A stretch of DNA of 64,000 nt from Flavobacterium gelatinilyticum (GCF_027111295.1 NZ_CP114287.1:1-64000), one strand, 5' to 3'. Positions 9,579 to 18,990 are shown, counted from the first letter of the stretch. The notes: a model not told the origin generated them from the letters alone. Made by a program: numbers and translations.

Positions 9579-10121
9579 ATGAAAAGAGTAATTTTAAATC
9601 TTGCCGTAACGCTTGATGGTTTTATTGAAGGTACAAACGGAGAAGTAGATTGGTGTATCATGGATAGTGATATGAACTTTGATGCTTTTTTAGAAAGTAT
9701 TGACACCATTTTTTACGGAAGAGTAAGTTACGATGCCTGGGGAAATTATCAGCCTGAAGAAAATGCAGATAATGCCGAAAAGAAATTATGGGAAGAAATT
9801 CATTCAAAAAATAAAATTGTTTTTTCGAGTGAAAACAGAGAGGATGAAAGAGCCGGTTTTATTTCGTCCGGCATTGCAGAAAAAGTAACTGCGTTAAAGA
9901 AACAAAACGGAAAAGATATCTGGCTTTACGGCGGTGCCGGTTTAATTAAAACTTTTATCGATCTCGGCCTTGTAGATGTCTATCAAATATCGGTTCATCC
10001 TACTGTGCTGGGAAGCGGAAAGCCGTTGTTTGAGGATTTAAAAAATAGAATAAACCTTAAACTTAGCAATACCAGAGTATTTAAATCCGGCGTTGTCGAA
10101 CTTACTTATATTCCGCAATAA
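9579..10121 (+). CDS. Dihydrofolate-reductase-like (RibD C-terminal) family protein
   Basis: This 180-residue cytoplasmic protein has the RibD C-terminal/DHFR-like fold. MKRVILNLAVTLDGFIEG is the N-terminal strand with the family's S/T-DGFI motif, DTIFYGRVSYDAW is the segment near residues 43-55, and KDIWLYGGAGLIKTFIDLGLVD (about 111-132) is the nucleotide-binding glycine region. Small stand-alone proteins of this type are presumed NAD(P)H-dependent reductases of unknown substrate; it is not a confident folate enzyme. The DUF4932 gene begins 29 bases downstream on the same strand. Confidence 0.88.
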   Translation: MKRVILNLAVTLDGFIEGTNGEVDWCIMDSDMNFDAFLESIDTIFYGRVSYDAWGNYQPEENADNAEKKLWEEIHSKNKIVFSSENREDERAGFISSGIAEKVTALKKQNGKDIWLYGGAGLIKTFIDLGLVDVYQISVHPTVLGSGKPLFEDLKNRINLKLSNTRVFKSGVVELTYIPQ

Positions 10122-10150
10122 AAAAGTTGTTTAATAAGAAAACAGATGAT

Positions 10151-11350
10151 ATGAATAGAGATTTTAAATTAATCATAATCCTGTTTACAGCTTTTCTGCC
10201 TATAGCGGTTTCTGCTCAGTTTCAGGAAAACTTATCAAAAAATATCACGCTGAGTATCAATGAAAATATCGAAACGTATTTTTTTGCCGAAAAACTTGCC
10301 GTGGAGCATATAGGTTATTATGTATTTAGCAATAAGGATTCAAATTACGACCATCAGCCTCTTGTAAGCCATTCTTTTGAGCATTTTAAAAAATGGAAGG
10401 ACAGCGAAACGGTTTTAAAAATTGCAGATTTACTAACAAAACTTCGTCCTGTTTTAAGTGACAATTCGCAGATCCTGGAATATCTGTGGTATTGCAAACC
10501 TTTTCCTGAAAAGGGATTTCGTTATGAGCTTCCTAAAAGTGCCGCTATTAATGACAGTGTTCATTATCCGGGTGCAAAAGTTTTAACAGCAGAATTGACT
10601 AATCTTTTAATTTCATTTTATAAAGAAACCAAAGCAGGCGGGTACATTCGCCAGAATAAAAAGTATTACAAAGGTGCTATGAATGAAGCATCAAAATATA
10701 TAGCTGTAAAATCGATTCCGTTTGAAGAACAGTGGTACGGACAAAAATTTTCTGGTTATGCTTTTATTCTCATGCCCGGAATGCCTATTCCGCATGGTGA
10801 AGATAATTACCGAGCCTTTGGTAATATGCTCATAACACCAAAAGGACAAGAACCGGCCATGGTTTTCAGTTCAAGTGTAATGGTGGATAAAAAAGAAAAA
10901 TTATCCGATTATAAAAAGTTCGGTTTCGATAATCAGCAGGTTACAAGGTTGTTGACCGTTCATGAATTAGGGCATTCTTTTGTGAATCCGCTTTTAAAGG
11001 ATTTTAAGAAGGAAATTCAAAGAGATTCACTTTTGCTTACGCCAAAATTGAAAAAGCATTTGGAAACCTCTTATATATTCAGCTGGGAAAATTGTATTAC
11101 AGAGCATCTCGTTCGTCTGGGAGAAATTAGAACCGCTAAATTAATGAATGATACTGTAGAGGAAGAACGTTTACGAAAAGAACATACCGTAACATTGGGT
11201 TTTGTCCTGCTTCCTTTTTTAGAAGAGATAATTGTAAAATATGAATCAGACCGAAAGACCTATCCTGATTTTAAAAGTTTCCTCCCCGTTATATTTGAAT
11301 CGCTTGAGACGCTGAAACCTGAAGACATTGACAAACTTATTCAAACCTGA
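10151..11350 (+). CDS. Secreted DUF4932 protein with HExxH motif
   Basis: I start this gene at the ATG at 10151. The longer reading from 10127 would need TTG and would hide a clear signal peptide (MNRDFKLIIILFTAFLPIAV, cleaved near SAQFQ). The 399-residue product resembles DUF4932 proteins of Bacteroidetes. It carries LLTVHELGHSFVNPLL (about residue 275), a zincin-type HExxH, and a downstream Glu in SWENCITEHLVRLGE that could be the third zinc ligand. This suggests a periplasmic or secreted metallopeptidase, though no activity is established to my knowledge. It follows the RibD-C gene closely and ends in a run of 7-base repeats. Confidence 0.8.
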   Translation: MNRDFKLIIILFTAFLPIAVSAQFQENLSKNITLSINENIETYFFAEKLAVEHIGYYVFSNKDSNYDHQPLVSHSFEHFKKWKDSETVLKIADLLTKLRPVLSDNSQILEYLWYCKPFPEKGFRYELPKSAAINDSVHYPGAKVLTAELTNLLISFYKETKAGGYIRQNKKYYKGAMNEASKYIAVKSIPFEEQWYGQKFSGYAFILMPGMPIPHGEDNYRAFGNMLITPKGQEPAMVFSSSVMVDKKEKLSDYKKFGFDNQQVTRLLTVHELGHSFVNPLLKDFKKEIQRDSLLLTPKLKKHLETSYIFSWENCITEHLVRLGEIRTAKLMNDTVEEERLRKEHTVTLGFVLLPFLEEIIVKYESDRKTYPDFKSFLPVIFESLETLKPEDIDKLIQT

Positions 11351-11382
11351 AACTTCAAACTTGAAACCTGAAACCTGAAACA
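11343..11382 (+). repeat. 7-base tandem repeat (CTGAAAC type)
   Basis: Five to six imperfect 7-base units (CTGAAAC, TTCAAAC, TTGAAAC, CTGAAAC, CTGAAAC) start within the last codons of the DUF4932 gene and run past its TGA. No function is known; such heptamer arrays are prone to slippage. Confidence 0.7.
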
Positions 11383-11507
11383 AAAAAAACTGTTCATAAC
11401 ATGTTGATAAATAATAGTTTGCCAACTGTGTTAAATAAATTTTTCGAATGCTTAATTATTATAAATTTATAATTGAATGATCGTTAACTATTTAAAAATA
11501 TTAACCA

Positions 11508-11756
11508 ATGGAAAGAGCTATAAAATTGCAGGTTCGCAAGGAACTGGATGGGAAACAACAATTAAATATTATTAAACTTAAAGGGACTTTGATATCAAAA
11601 GGTTTCACCGAAATTATACATATAAGCGATCAGGATGATGAATTTCATATTAATTCATTCGAAACCGCAATGGAATCCCGACGCGAAGTAAAAGAATTTA
11701 TTCAGGATTTTATCAACAAGGAAAATCTCACTAATACTATAAGTGTTTTAGTGTAA
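11508..11756 (+). CDS. Small unknown protein, 82 residues
   Basis: I do not recognise a family. The product is cytoplasmic (no signal peptide or membrane segment), mixed alpha/beta and charged. It shows MERAIKLQVRKELDGKQQ, a strand near FTEIIHISDQDDEFHI (about 34-48) and a helix near RREVKEFIQDFINKEN (about 59-74). This beta-alpha-beta arrangement would suit a small ferredoxin-like fold, but that is only a guess. It has an ATG start and its own 150-base AT-rich leader. It converges with the 60-residue gene at 11785, and an inverted repeat joins the two ends. Confidence 0.6.
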   Translation: MERAIKLQVRKELDGKQQLNIIKLKGTLISKGFTEIIHISDQDDEFHINSFETAMESRREVKEFIQDFINKENLTNTISVLV

Positions 11757-11761
11757 TTAGT

Positions 11762-11806
11762 AATTTGTCAGCTTTGAATGCTGTTTAAGCAATCGTGCTG
11801 ACAAAT
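11762..11806. terminator. Inverted repeat between convergent small genes
   Basis: AATTTGTCAGC (11762-11772) pairs with GCTGACAAAT (11797-11806) around a 24-base loop. The right arm overlaps the last codons of the - strand 60-residue gene. It may act as a bidirectional terminator, although neither side has a strong T-run. Confidence 0.4.
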
Positions 11807-11967
11807 ACCGGGTCCGGAGTACAATTTTCTGTAGTTTCATCCCAGTCTCCCCAGTCACCGTTATACTTTTTAATAAATACCAGTTCGTTATTATCTCCTG
11901 TACTAAGACAGGTTTGATACGGACATGTACTAGATTTTTCGCTGTAAGTTGTTTTTGAAGTTTCCAT
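11785..11967 (-). CDS. Small unknown protein, 60 residues, Cys-containing
   Basis: A 60-residue reading frame from ATG at 11967. It is polar and has no signal peptide. It contains three Cys (STCPYQTCLST near 14-22 and ENCTPDP near 48), an aromatic/Asp segment (NGDWGDWDETTE) and a hydrophobic tail (PVFVSTIA). The composition recalls short Cys-bearing peptides, possibly a modified-peptide precursor, but no modification enzyme is adjacent and the CPBP protease is 6 kb away. The function is unknown and the coding status is moderately supported by codon use. Confidence 0.5.
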   Translation of the reverse strand: METSKTTYSEKSSTCPYQTCLSTGDNNELVFIKKYNGDWGDWDETTENCTPDPVFVSTIA

Positions 11968-12087
11968 CGCTTTAGTATTTAGAAGTGTACTGTCAAAATT
12001 ACAAACTAATGCATATCAGTTTGTTACAGTACAATTGGCTTTGGTTTCAAAATTTACATGCCGCCGTCATCCGTACAAACGAAAGTA

Positions 12088-12862
<775 letters not shown>

Positions 12863-13801
12863 ATGGAAAATAGAATTTTAGGCTTACACCATATTACTGC
12901 AATTGCAGGTGACGCTAAACGCAACTTTGACTTTTATTCAAAGATTTTAGGATTACGTTTCATTAAAAAAACCGTCAACTTTGATGACCCGGGAACGTAT
13001 CACTTCTATTTTGGAGATGAAATAGGAAGTGCCGGAACTATCTTAACTTTTTTTCCTTGGGGAGAAGGAATCCAGCAGGGAAGAAAAGGTTCAGGAATGG
13101 CAACCGAAATTGGGTACTCAGTTCCAAAAGGAAGTCTGGATTTCTGGCAGAAACGTTTCGAACAATACAATGTAATCTACAATAAACCGGCTGAAAAATT
13201 CGGAGAAAAATATTTGACTTTTCTTGATCCGGACGGATTAAAACTGGAATTAATCGAATCTAAAACAGAAGATAACAGAAAAGGCTGGGAAACCGATGAA
13301 GTAAAAGCAGCTGCAGCAACAAAAGGATTTCATAACATTACTTTGACTTTAAACGATATTAAACCAACCGCTGCGGTATTAACAGAAATTTTTGGTTACA
13401 AATTGATCGATCAGGATGTAAACCGTTACCGTTATGCAACAGATGCCGTAGAAAATGCTGCAATTGTTGACCTGGTAGAATTAGCTGATGAAAAAAGAGG
13501 TTTAAATGCTAACGGAACCGTTCACCACGTGGCGTTCAGAGTAAAAAATGACGAAATTTTGATGCACTTCCGTGAAAAAGTCGAAGAATACGGATTATCA
13601 ATTACACCGCAGATTGACAGACAGTATTTCCATTCTTTGTATTTCAGAGAACCGGGCGGCGTGTTATTCGAAATTGCAACAGATAACCCAGGATTTACAG
13701 TAGACGAAAGTTTAGAAGAATTAGGACAGAACTTAAAACTTCCGGCACAATACGAGCCACAGAGAAAACTTATCGAAGAACATCTGGTAAAAATTAATTA
13801 A
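12863..13801 (+). CDS. Ring-cleaving dioxygenase, VOC/glyoxalase family (MhqO-like)
   Basis: This 312-residue cytoplasmic protein is built of two VOC (glyoxalase/bleomycin-resistance) modules, about 5-130 and 150-290. Module 1 opens with LGLHHITAIAGDAKRNFDFY and closes with DPDGLKLELIE. Module 2 has KGFHNITLTLNDIK, HHVAFRV and LYFREPGGVLFEIATD. Candidate metal ligands are His near 10, His near 214 and Glu near 266. Length and motifs match the MhqO/MhqA-like hydroquinone dioxygenases, which open aromatic rings. It heads a same-strand run of five genes that includes a carboxylesterase, as in mhq-type detoxification operons. Confidence 0.87.
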   Translation: MENRILGLHHITAIAGDAKRNFDFYSKILGLRFIKKTVNFDDPGTYHFYFGDEIGSAGTILTFFPWGEGIQQGRKGSGMATEIGYSVPKGSLDFWQKRFEQYNVIYNKPAEKFGEKYLTFLDPDGLKLELIESKTEDNRKGWETDEVKAAAATKGFHNITLTLNDIKPTAAVLTEIFGYKLIDQDVNRYRYATDAVENAAIVDLVELADEKRGLNANGTVHHVAFRVKNDEILMHFREKVEEYGLSITPQIDRQYFHSLYFREPGGVLFEIATDNPGFTVDESLEELGQNLKLPAQYEPQRKLIEEHLVKIN

Positions 13802-13930
13802 TTCTGACCCGTTAGGAGAGCATATAATTTTAGCATAATGTTGTAAAGAATTGCATCCAAGCGGGTTAATTCAAAATTTTAGTATATTAGAATCATCTAA
13901 GAAATTGATTATTAATTTAAAACACTACTC

Positions 13931-14977
13931 ATGATTACGTACAAGAATGTTTTTTTACTCGGTTTAGCAGCACTGTTTTTAACAGCATGCAATAAAGAAA
14001 AAGCCTTAGAAAAGGAGAACTCAACAGTTAATGCTTATTTGACAGATACCACATCGGGTATAAAAACCGGAGGCGTGCAGGTTGTACAAATCAATACACC
14101 AAAAGGAAAATTCAATGTATGGACAAAGAGAATAGGAAATAATCCGAAAATCAAGTTACTGCTCCTGAACGGAGGTCCGGGAGCAACTCATGAGTATTTT
14201 GAATGTATGGAAAGTTTTCTTCCAGCAGAAGGCATCGAGTTTATTTACTACGATCAGCTGGGGACGGGGAATTCAGACAATCCGGATGATACATCCCTTT
14301 GGGATCTGCCTCGTTTTGTTGAAGAGGTAGAACAGGTGCGTCAGGCCTTAAAACTGGATAAAGACAACTTTTATCTCTTAGGGCATTCATGGGGTGGTAT
14401 TCTGGCATCACAATATGCACTTAAATATCAACAGCATTTAAAGGGACTTATTATTTCGAATATGATGATGAGCGCCATAGAATATGATAAATATGCCGAT
14501 GAGGTTTTAGCCAAACAAATGGACCCGAAAGCTCTGGAAAGAATAAGGGAAATCGAAAAAAAGAAAGATTTCCAGAACCCGGAATACATGGAGCTGCTGT
14601 TACCGAATTTCTATGCCAAACACATCATGCGTGCCGATCCTGATTCATGGCCGGAACCTATAAACCGTTCTTTCAGTAAAATCAATCAATCGTTGTATGT
14701 TACCATGCAGGGACCAAGCGAATTCGGTCTTTCGGGAAAACTTGAAAAGTGGGATATTACAAAAGAACTCCCAAAATTGACGGTCCCAACTTTGTCCATT
14801 GGTGCAAAATACGATACAATGGATCCGGAACACATGAAATGGATTGCCTCTCAGGTTAAAAACGGAACGTATTTGTACTGCGAAAAAGGAAGCCACATGA
14901 GTATGTACGACGATCAGGATACTTATATGAACGGACTGATTAAATTTTTAAAAGACACAAATAAAAAAACAAACTAG
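13931..14977 (+). CDS. Proline-iminopeptidase-like hydrolase lipoprotein
   Basis: This 348-residue alpha/beta hydrolase carries a lipoprotein signal peptide with lipobox LTAC (Cys20), so it is anchored in a membrane facing the periplasm. Visible motifs are the oxyanion LLNGGPGATHEYF (about 78-90), the nucleophile GHSWGGILASQY (about 151-162), an acid in GAKYDTMDPEH (about 292-302) and the catalytic His in KGSHMSMYDDQDT (about 320). The set matches S33 proline iminopeptidases/tricorn-interacting-type hydrolases. It lies between the ring-cleaving dioxygenase (129-base gap) and the small acetyltransferase (32-base gap). Confidence 0.87.
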   Translation: MITYKNVFLLGLAALFLTACNKEKALEKENSTVNAYLTDTTSGIKTGGVQVVQINTPKGKFNVWTKRIGNNPKIKLLLLNGGPGATHEYFECMESFLPAEGIEFIYYDQLGTGNSDNPDDTSLWDLPRFVEEVEQVRQALKLDKDNFYLLGHSWGGILASQYALKYQQHLKGLIISNMMMSAIEYDKYADEVLAKQMDPKALERIREIEKKKDFQNPEYMELLLPNFYAKHIMRADPDSWPEPINRSFSKINQSLYVTMQGPSEFGLSGKLEKWDITKELPKLTVPTLSIGAKYDTMDPEHMKWIASQVKNGTYLYCEKGSHMSMYDDQDTYMNGLIKFLKDTNKKTN

Positions 14978-15009
14978 AAGTTTGAGCAATAAACTTCATT
15001 ATAAAAGAT

Positions 15010-15300
15010 ATGGAAACAATAAAACTGGAATTAGACGAAAAAAAACACGGTGCTTTTAATCTTTACGCAGATGATAAAAAACTGGGAGAAATGACCGTAA
15101 GCATTAAACCTGATCTATTGACCGTTTACCACACAGGTGTTGAGCCGGAAGGAGAAGGAAAAGGATATGCTAAAAAACTTCTGGAAGAAATGACGACGTA
15201 TGCACGTGCCAATAACTTAATGGTATTACCGCTTTGTCCGTATGTACATGCCCAGTTCAAAAGACATCCGGACGAATATGCGGATATCTGGAAGAAATAA
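15010..15300 (+). CDS. Small GNAT-family acetyltransferase (YjdJ/GNAT_2 type)
   Basis: This 96-residue protein matches the short GNAT_2 acetyltransferases. GEMTVSIKPDLLTVYHTGVE leads into EGEGKGYAKKLLEEMTTYAR (about 48-67), which is the acetyl-CoA-binding Q/R-x-x-G-x-G/A loop and helix. The C-terminal LPLCPYVHAQFKRHPDEYAD segment is highly typical of this family (Cys-Pro-Tyr/Phe...P-E-Y/F). The substrate is unknown. The carboxylesterase gene starts 15 bases after its stop, so the two are probably co-transcribed. Confidence 0.9.
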   Translation: METIKLELDEKKHGAFNLYADDKKLGEMTVSIKPDLLTVYHTGVEPEGEGKGYAKKLLEEMTTYARANNLMVLPLCPYVHAQFKRHPDEYADIWKK

Positions 15301-15315
15301 TTAAAAACAAAAATC

Positions 15316-15936
15316 ATGAATTTAGAAAATATAACAGCCGGAGTGCCTTTAAAAGAAGCCAAAAAAGCATTGATACTTCTTCATGGAAGAGGTGCCGGTT
15401 CCAACGATATACTGTCAATAGCAAGACATCTTAAAGTAGAAGATTTTGCTTTGGTTGCGCCACAAGCCGAAAACAGAACCTGGTATCCGTATTCGTTTTT
15501 AGCGCTTATTGAAGAAAATGAACCTTTCTTATCTAATTCGCTCGAAACGATTTCAAAGATTGTAACAGGACTTGAAGAAAACGGCATTACAAAAGAGAAC
15601 ATTTATTTCCTCGGCTTTTCGCAGGGCGCTTGTCTGGCCTTAGATTATACAACACGAAATGCAGCCAGATATGGCGGTGTGGTGGCTTTTACCGGCGGAC
15701 TTATAGGCGATCAGGTTTACAAAGATCATTATAAAGGAGATTTTGCAAATACTCCCGTTTTTATTGGTACCAGCGATCCTGATTTTCATGTCCCGGTAGA
15801 ACGAGTAAATGATACCGAAGTTTTTCTGCAAAGTATGGGAGCTTTGGTTACTAAAAAAATCTACCCGGATATGGGACATACGATTAGTCAGGATGAAGTA
15901 GATCTGGCAAATGAACTTGTTTTTACAAAAAAATAA
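15316..15936 (+). CDS. Phospholipase/carboxylesterase family protein (MhqD-like)
   Basis: This 206-residue cytoplasmic alpha/beta hydrolase is of the acyl-protein-thioesterase/carboxylesterase family. The motifs are ALILLHGRGAGSNDIL (oxyanion, about 16-31), GFSQGACLALDYT (nucleophile Ser, about 100-112), GTSDPDFHVPVERV (acid, about 154-167) and DMGHTISQDEVD (His, about 184-195). In the mhq-type pathway an esterase of this kind accompanies a ring-cleaving dioxygenase, and here the two lie in one same-strand run. The stop codon shares one base with the cupin gene's ATG (TAATGA), which implies translational coupling. Confidence 0.9.
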   Translation: MNLENITAGVPLKEAKKALILLHGRGAGSNDILSIARHLKVEDFALVAPQAENRTWYPYSFLALIEENEPFLSNSLETISKIVTGLEENGITKENIYFLGFSQGACLALDYTTRNAARYGGVVAFTGGLIGDQVYKDHYKGDFANTPVFIGTSDPDFHVPVERVNDTEVFLQSMGALVTKKIYPDMGHTISQDEVDLANELVFTKK

Positions 15937-16286
15937 TGATCACCATAACCCGAATTTACAGCGATGCCAATGGCGAAAGTCATTTTGAAGATTTTGAAGT
16001 TCCGTTGAAAAACAACGGTGACATCGGGTTTTTATCTGATGATGAACTTGTTCATTCAATTGTTTTCAGGGAAGTTAACCCTTCATATGATTACGATTTT
16101 CACAATGCACCGGACCGTCAGTATATTATTCTGCTGGACGGAGGGGTAGAAATTGAAACTTCTTTGGGAGACAAAAGAATTTTTAATACCGGTTCAATTC
16201 TGCTGGTTGAAGATACAACCGGAAAAGGTCACAAAACAAAGAATATTGAACAAAAACTCAGAAAGTCAATATTTATTAAATTATAA
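15936..16286 (+). CDS. Cupin-domain protein
   Basis: This 116-residue protein has a single cupin barrel: EDFEVPLKNNGDIGFLSDDE, then IVFREVNPSYDYDFHNAPDRQYIILLDGGVEIETSLGDKR and GSILLVEDTTGKGHKT. The His/Glu positions of the two cupin motifs are partly present (DFHNAP, GHKTKN), so metal binding is possible. It is the last gene of the + strand detoxification run. It overlaps the carboxylesterase by one base and is followed by a strong terminator. The substrate is unknown; such cupins often handle small aromatic or sugar acids. Confidence 0.8.
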   Translation: MITITRIYSDANGESHFEDFEVPLKNNGDIGFLSDDELVHSIVFREVNPSYDYDFHNAPDRQYIILLDGGVEIETSLGDKRIFNTGSILLVEDTTGKGHKTKNIEQKLRKSIFIKL

Positions 16287-16290
16287 AAGA

Positions 16291-16330
16291 AACAGCTCCT
16301 GAATTCAATATTCCGGAGCTGTTTTATTTT
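16291..16330. terminator. Bidirectional rho-independent terminator
   Basis: AACAGCTCC (16291-16299) pairs with GGAGCTGTT (16315-16323), and the + strand continues TTTATTTT. It sits between the stops of the convergent cupin and esterase genes and is flanked by A-rich DNA on the left, so it can serve both directions. Confidence 0.85.
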
Positions 16331-16343
16331 GATTGAAATAGTA

Positions 16344-17081
16344 TTAATTACTTTTTGCTTTCAGCCATTCGTTTACATCATTAAACATCTGTTGATTAAC
16401 CGTGTGGCCTTCTTCATACGAATGAAATTCAGGTTTGATGTTTTTAGTTGTAAGATATTCAAAAGCATCAACAGCATATTGATGGTTAAGAACTGCATCT
16501 TGTTTACCGTGTGAAATAAAAACTTTTAGTTTTTCAAGTTTGGATGTTTTGGCTTCAAAAGGTTTGATTTCCGGTAAAAGACGGCCGCTCATTACGGCAA
16601 TTCCTTTTACTTTTTCAGGAGCTGTAAGCGCCGTGCTGTAACTCATAATACCGCCCTGACTAAATCCCATCAGGAAAACTTTTTCAGGATCAAAATCAAT
16701 TTCTTTTTTCAGATCTTCTATAAAATCAATTAACAGAAGCCGGGAACTTTCAGCCTGTTTCTCGTTAATCTGTGGTTTTCCGCCAGAAAAATCAACCTGA
16801 AACCAGGCATAACTTCCCGCTCCAAAAGTAAGCGGACCTCTAGCTGAAACTACAACAAAATTATCCGGAAGGGCAGGAGCAAAAGAAAAAAGGTTCTGCT
16901 CATTTCCTCCCACGCCATGCAGTAAAATAACCAAAGGCGGTTTTGTCGTTTTTATTTTAGGCTGTCTGACCAAATAAAACAATTTGGTGTTTTCTGTATT
17001 GGTATTCATAATCGTAAAACTGAAGATTGTAAGTAGTGCCAGAATCCCAAAGGAGATTCCAAAAGATTTTTTTATTCTCAT
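16344..17081 (-). CDS. Membrane-anchored or secreted esterase (carboxylesterase/phospholipase family)
   Basis: This 245-residue alpha/beta hydrolase belongs to the same broad family as the esterase at 15316 but has an N-terminal hydrophobic segment (KSFGISFGILALLTIFSFTI, about 4-23). It is therefore exported or membrane-anchored. Motifs: LLHGVGGNEQNLF (oxyanion, about 53-65), GFSQGGIMSYSTAL (nucleophile, about 142-155), HGKQDAVLNHQYA (acid, about 191-203) and YEEGHTVNQQMF (His, about 222-233). Its ATG overlaps the stop of the upstream extradiol dioxygenase gene by 4 bases (ATGA), so the two are translationally coupled. A shared role in aromatic-compound breakdown is inferred. Confidence 0.87.
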   Translation of the reverse strand: MRIKKSFGISFGILALLTIFSFTIMNTNTENTKLFYLVRQPKIKTTKPPLVILLHGVGGNEQNLFSFAPALPDNFVVVSARGPLTFGAGSYAWFQVDFSGGKPQINEKQAESSRLLLIDFIEDLKKEIDFDPEKVFLMGFSQGGIMSYSTALTAPEKVKGIAVMSGRLLPEIKPFEAKTSKLEKLKVFISHGKQDAVLNHQYAVDAFEYLTTKNIKPEFHSYEEGHTVNQQMFNDVNEWLKAKSN

Positions 17082-17968
17082 GCCTTGTCTATTTTTACAG
17101 ACAGCATATTTAGAGATCCTGCTACTAATTTGTCGTTAAAAATAGTGGCTTTTTCATCTTTTTCCCTTAGACCTAAAGTGTATAAAAGCGGTAAATAATG
17201 TTCAGGTGTTGGTATTGAAAGCAGGAACTCTTTTCCCTGTTTGTTAAAATTAATAAGAGAATTATGATCATGCTCTACGATCATTTTTTTCATTTTTTCG
17301 TTGGCAATATGAGCCCATTCGTACCCATAACCCGGAACCATCATTTTATCCCAGGCTGCGAGCTGTAAATTGTGCACCGTGTTGCCGCTGCCCACAATCA
17401 GAACGCCTTTGCGTCGGAGTGCAGCCAGTTCTTTTCCTAATTCATAATGATAGGATGCCGGTTTGGTATAATCGATACTCATTTCGATAATCGGGATATC
17501 GGCATTTGGGTATAGGAATTTCACCACTGTCCAGCAGCCGTGATCCAGACCCCAGTCATTACTTAATCCAACCGAAGTTGAAGTGATTAATTTTTGAGTT
17601 TCCAACGCCAGCTCAGGACTTCCGGGCGCAGGATACTGCACGTCAAAAAGCGCCTGAGGAAAACCGCCGAAATCATGAATTGTAGGTGGCTGCTGCATGG
17701 CTGTTACAAATGTTCCTCTGGTTTCCCAATGGGCAGAAATACAAAGTATCGCCTTTGGTTTTGGCAATGATTTGGCTATTTGCTGAAAACCCTGTGTAAA
17801 GTTATTATCAGCCAGTGCGTTCATCGGATTACCGTGTCCTAAAAACAGAACCGGCATTCGTTCTGTTGCACCAAAAGTGTCAACAGCAGTTTTAAGTGAG
17901 CTCAGTTTCATAGCTGCAGCTCCAATAGGTAATAGTGCCATGGTTTTTAGAAAATCTTTTCGATTCAT
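17078..17968 (-). CDS. LigB-type extradiol ring-cleavage dioxygenase (YgiD-like), exported
   Basis: I start this gene at the ATG at 17968 (296 residues); the longer frame would need TTG at 18010. The N-terminus MNRKDFLKTMALLPIGAAAM resembles a degenerate twin-arginine signal, as seen in periplasmic YgiD homologues of Bacteroidetes. The class III extradiol dioxygenase fold is shown by LFLGHGNPMNALADN (metal His), CISAHWETRGTFV (metal His), NDWGLDHGCWTVVKFLYP (catalytic His region) and GSGNTVHNLQ (His). The family includes 4,5-DOPA dioxygenase. An AraC regulator lies upstream and a coupled esterase downstream. Confidence 0.88.
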   Translation of the reverse strand: MNRKDFLKTMALLPIGAAAMKLSSLKTAVDTFGATERMPVLFLGHGNPMNALADNNFTQGFQQIAKSLPKPKAILCISAHWETRGTFVTAMQQPPTIHDFGGFPQALFDVQYPAPGSPELALETQKLITSTSVGLSNDWGLDHGCWTVVKFLYPNADIPIIEMSIDYTKPASYHYELGKELAALRRKGVLIVGSGNTVHNLQLAAWDKMMVPGYGYEWAHIANEKMKKMIVEHDHNSLINFNKQGKEFLLSIPTPEHYLPLLYTLGLREKDEKATIFNDKLVAGSLNMLSVKIDKA

Positions 17969-18066
17969 TTTATTATTGTTGCTTAAAAAGTATCTTTTAT
18001 TGTGATACAAAGTTGCAGCTAATTACAATGAAAGTGGTAACGATTTTCGGAAGAAAGGTTGTGTTT

Positions 18067-18897
18067 TTAAGAAAGAAGCTTCTGCATTTCGTCCCTGAAC
18101 TCCGTTGGAGTCATTCCGGATTTGCGCTTAAAAGCGTGTGTAAAATAGGTTTTTTCATTAAAGCCGAGTTCATAGCCTATAGCCGCCACATTCATATCGG
18201 TGGTCATTAAAAGGTTTTTGGCTTCGGTAAGTTTTCGGGTTTCAATAATTTCCGAAACACTCTGCTGTAAAATGGCCTGACAGATGAGGTTTAAATTTCG
18301 GGACGACATAAAAAGTTTATCGGCATAAAAATTTACATCTTTGGAATCTTTATAATGCTCTTCTAATAACCGAAGAAAATTTTTAAAAGTAGAGCTTTGT
18401 ATTTTTTTAGATTCGTCGTTGTTGAGGTTCAACTTTCGGCGCTCTGATTCAATAATCGTAAAAAGTGCGCTGAGCAATTGTTTGATAACCGCCAGATCCG
18501 GTGCTTCCTGCGAATATTCATCAAAAATGATTCGGCACAGCATATCCAGTTTTTCATAACACTGATTACTCTGCAGACTTATGTTGGCTTTATCATGAAA
18601 CGACGCGTAAAGACTGAAAGTGGTTTCGGCAATAAATTCGCTTTTAAAACGAATAACCCACATATCGCATTCACCATCTTTGACAAGAGGTTTTGCTCTA
18701 TGAATTTTTCCCTGCGTAACAAAGCTTATAAAAGGCGCTTCGATTAATTTAGAATCAAAATCTATAAAATGCTCAAGCATGCCTTTGTTCCCAATAATCA
18801 GTTCTTCAAAATTATGGGCATGCGGTTCGTTTACAGACTGCATGATCTTTTCAGATTCGGCAGCAGTAATGCAGAACATTTTAAAAATCTCTGTCAT
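18067..18897 (-). CDS. AraC-family transcriptional regulator
   Basis: This 276-residue regulator has an N-terminal cupin-like sensing domain (about 20-140; HAHNFEELIIGNKGMLEHFI has the His/Glu pattern). The C-terminal AraC double helix-turn-helix (about 175-276) reads YADKLFMSSRNLNLICQAI, then TEAKNLLMTTDMNVAAIGYELGFNEKTYFTHAFKRKSGMTPTEFR, a canonical signature. It sits about 100 bases upstream of the extradiol dioxygenase on the same strand and is the obvious candidate to control the dioxygenase-esterase pair, perhaps in response to an aromatic effector. The effector is unknown. Confidence 0.93.
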   Translation of the reverse strand: MTEIFKMFCITAAESEKIMQSVNEPHAHNFEELIIGNKGMLEHFIDFDSKLIEAPFISFVTQGKIHRAKPLVKDGECDMWVIRFKSEFIAETTFSLYASFHDKANISLQSNQCYEKLDMLCRIIFDEYSQEAPDLAVIKQLLSALFTIIESERRKLNLNNDESKKIQSSTFKNFLRLLEEHYKDSKDVNFYADKLFMSSRNLNLICQAILQQSVSEIIETRKLTEAKNLLMTTDMNVAAIGYELGFNEKTYFTHAFKRKSGMTPTEFRDEMQKLLS

Positions 18898-18957
18898 GGT
18901 ATTTTTTTTGGAGTTTTAAAGGTAGGTATTTTTTTGAAAGTTTAGTTTTTAGAAAAA

Positions 18958-18990
18958 AAATCCCTTTAAACCCAAAGGCTAAAGGGATGT
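18958..18990 (-). terminator. Rho-independent terminator of the T9SS/OmpA operon
   Basis: Read on the - strand, ATCCCTTTA pairs with TAAAGGGAT around an 11-base loop and is followed by eight T. It lies about 100 bases beyond the stop of the OmpA-family gene. Confidence 0.85.
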
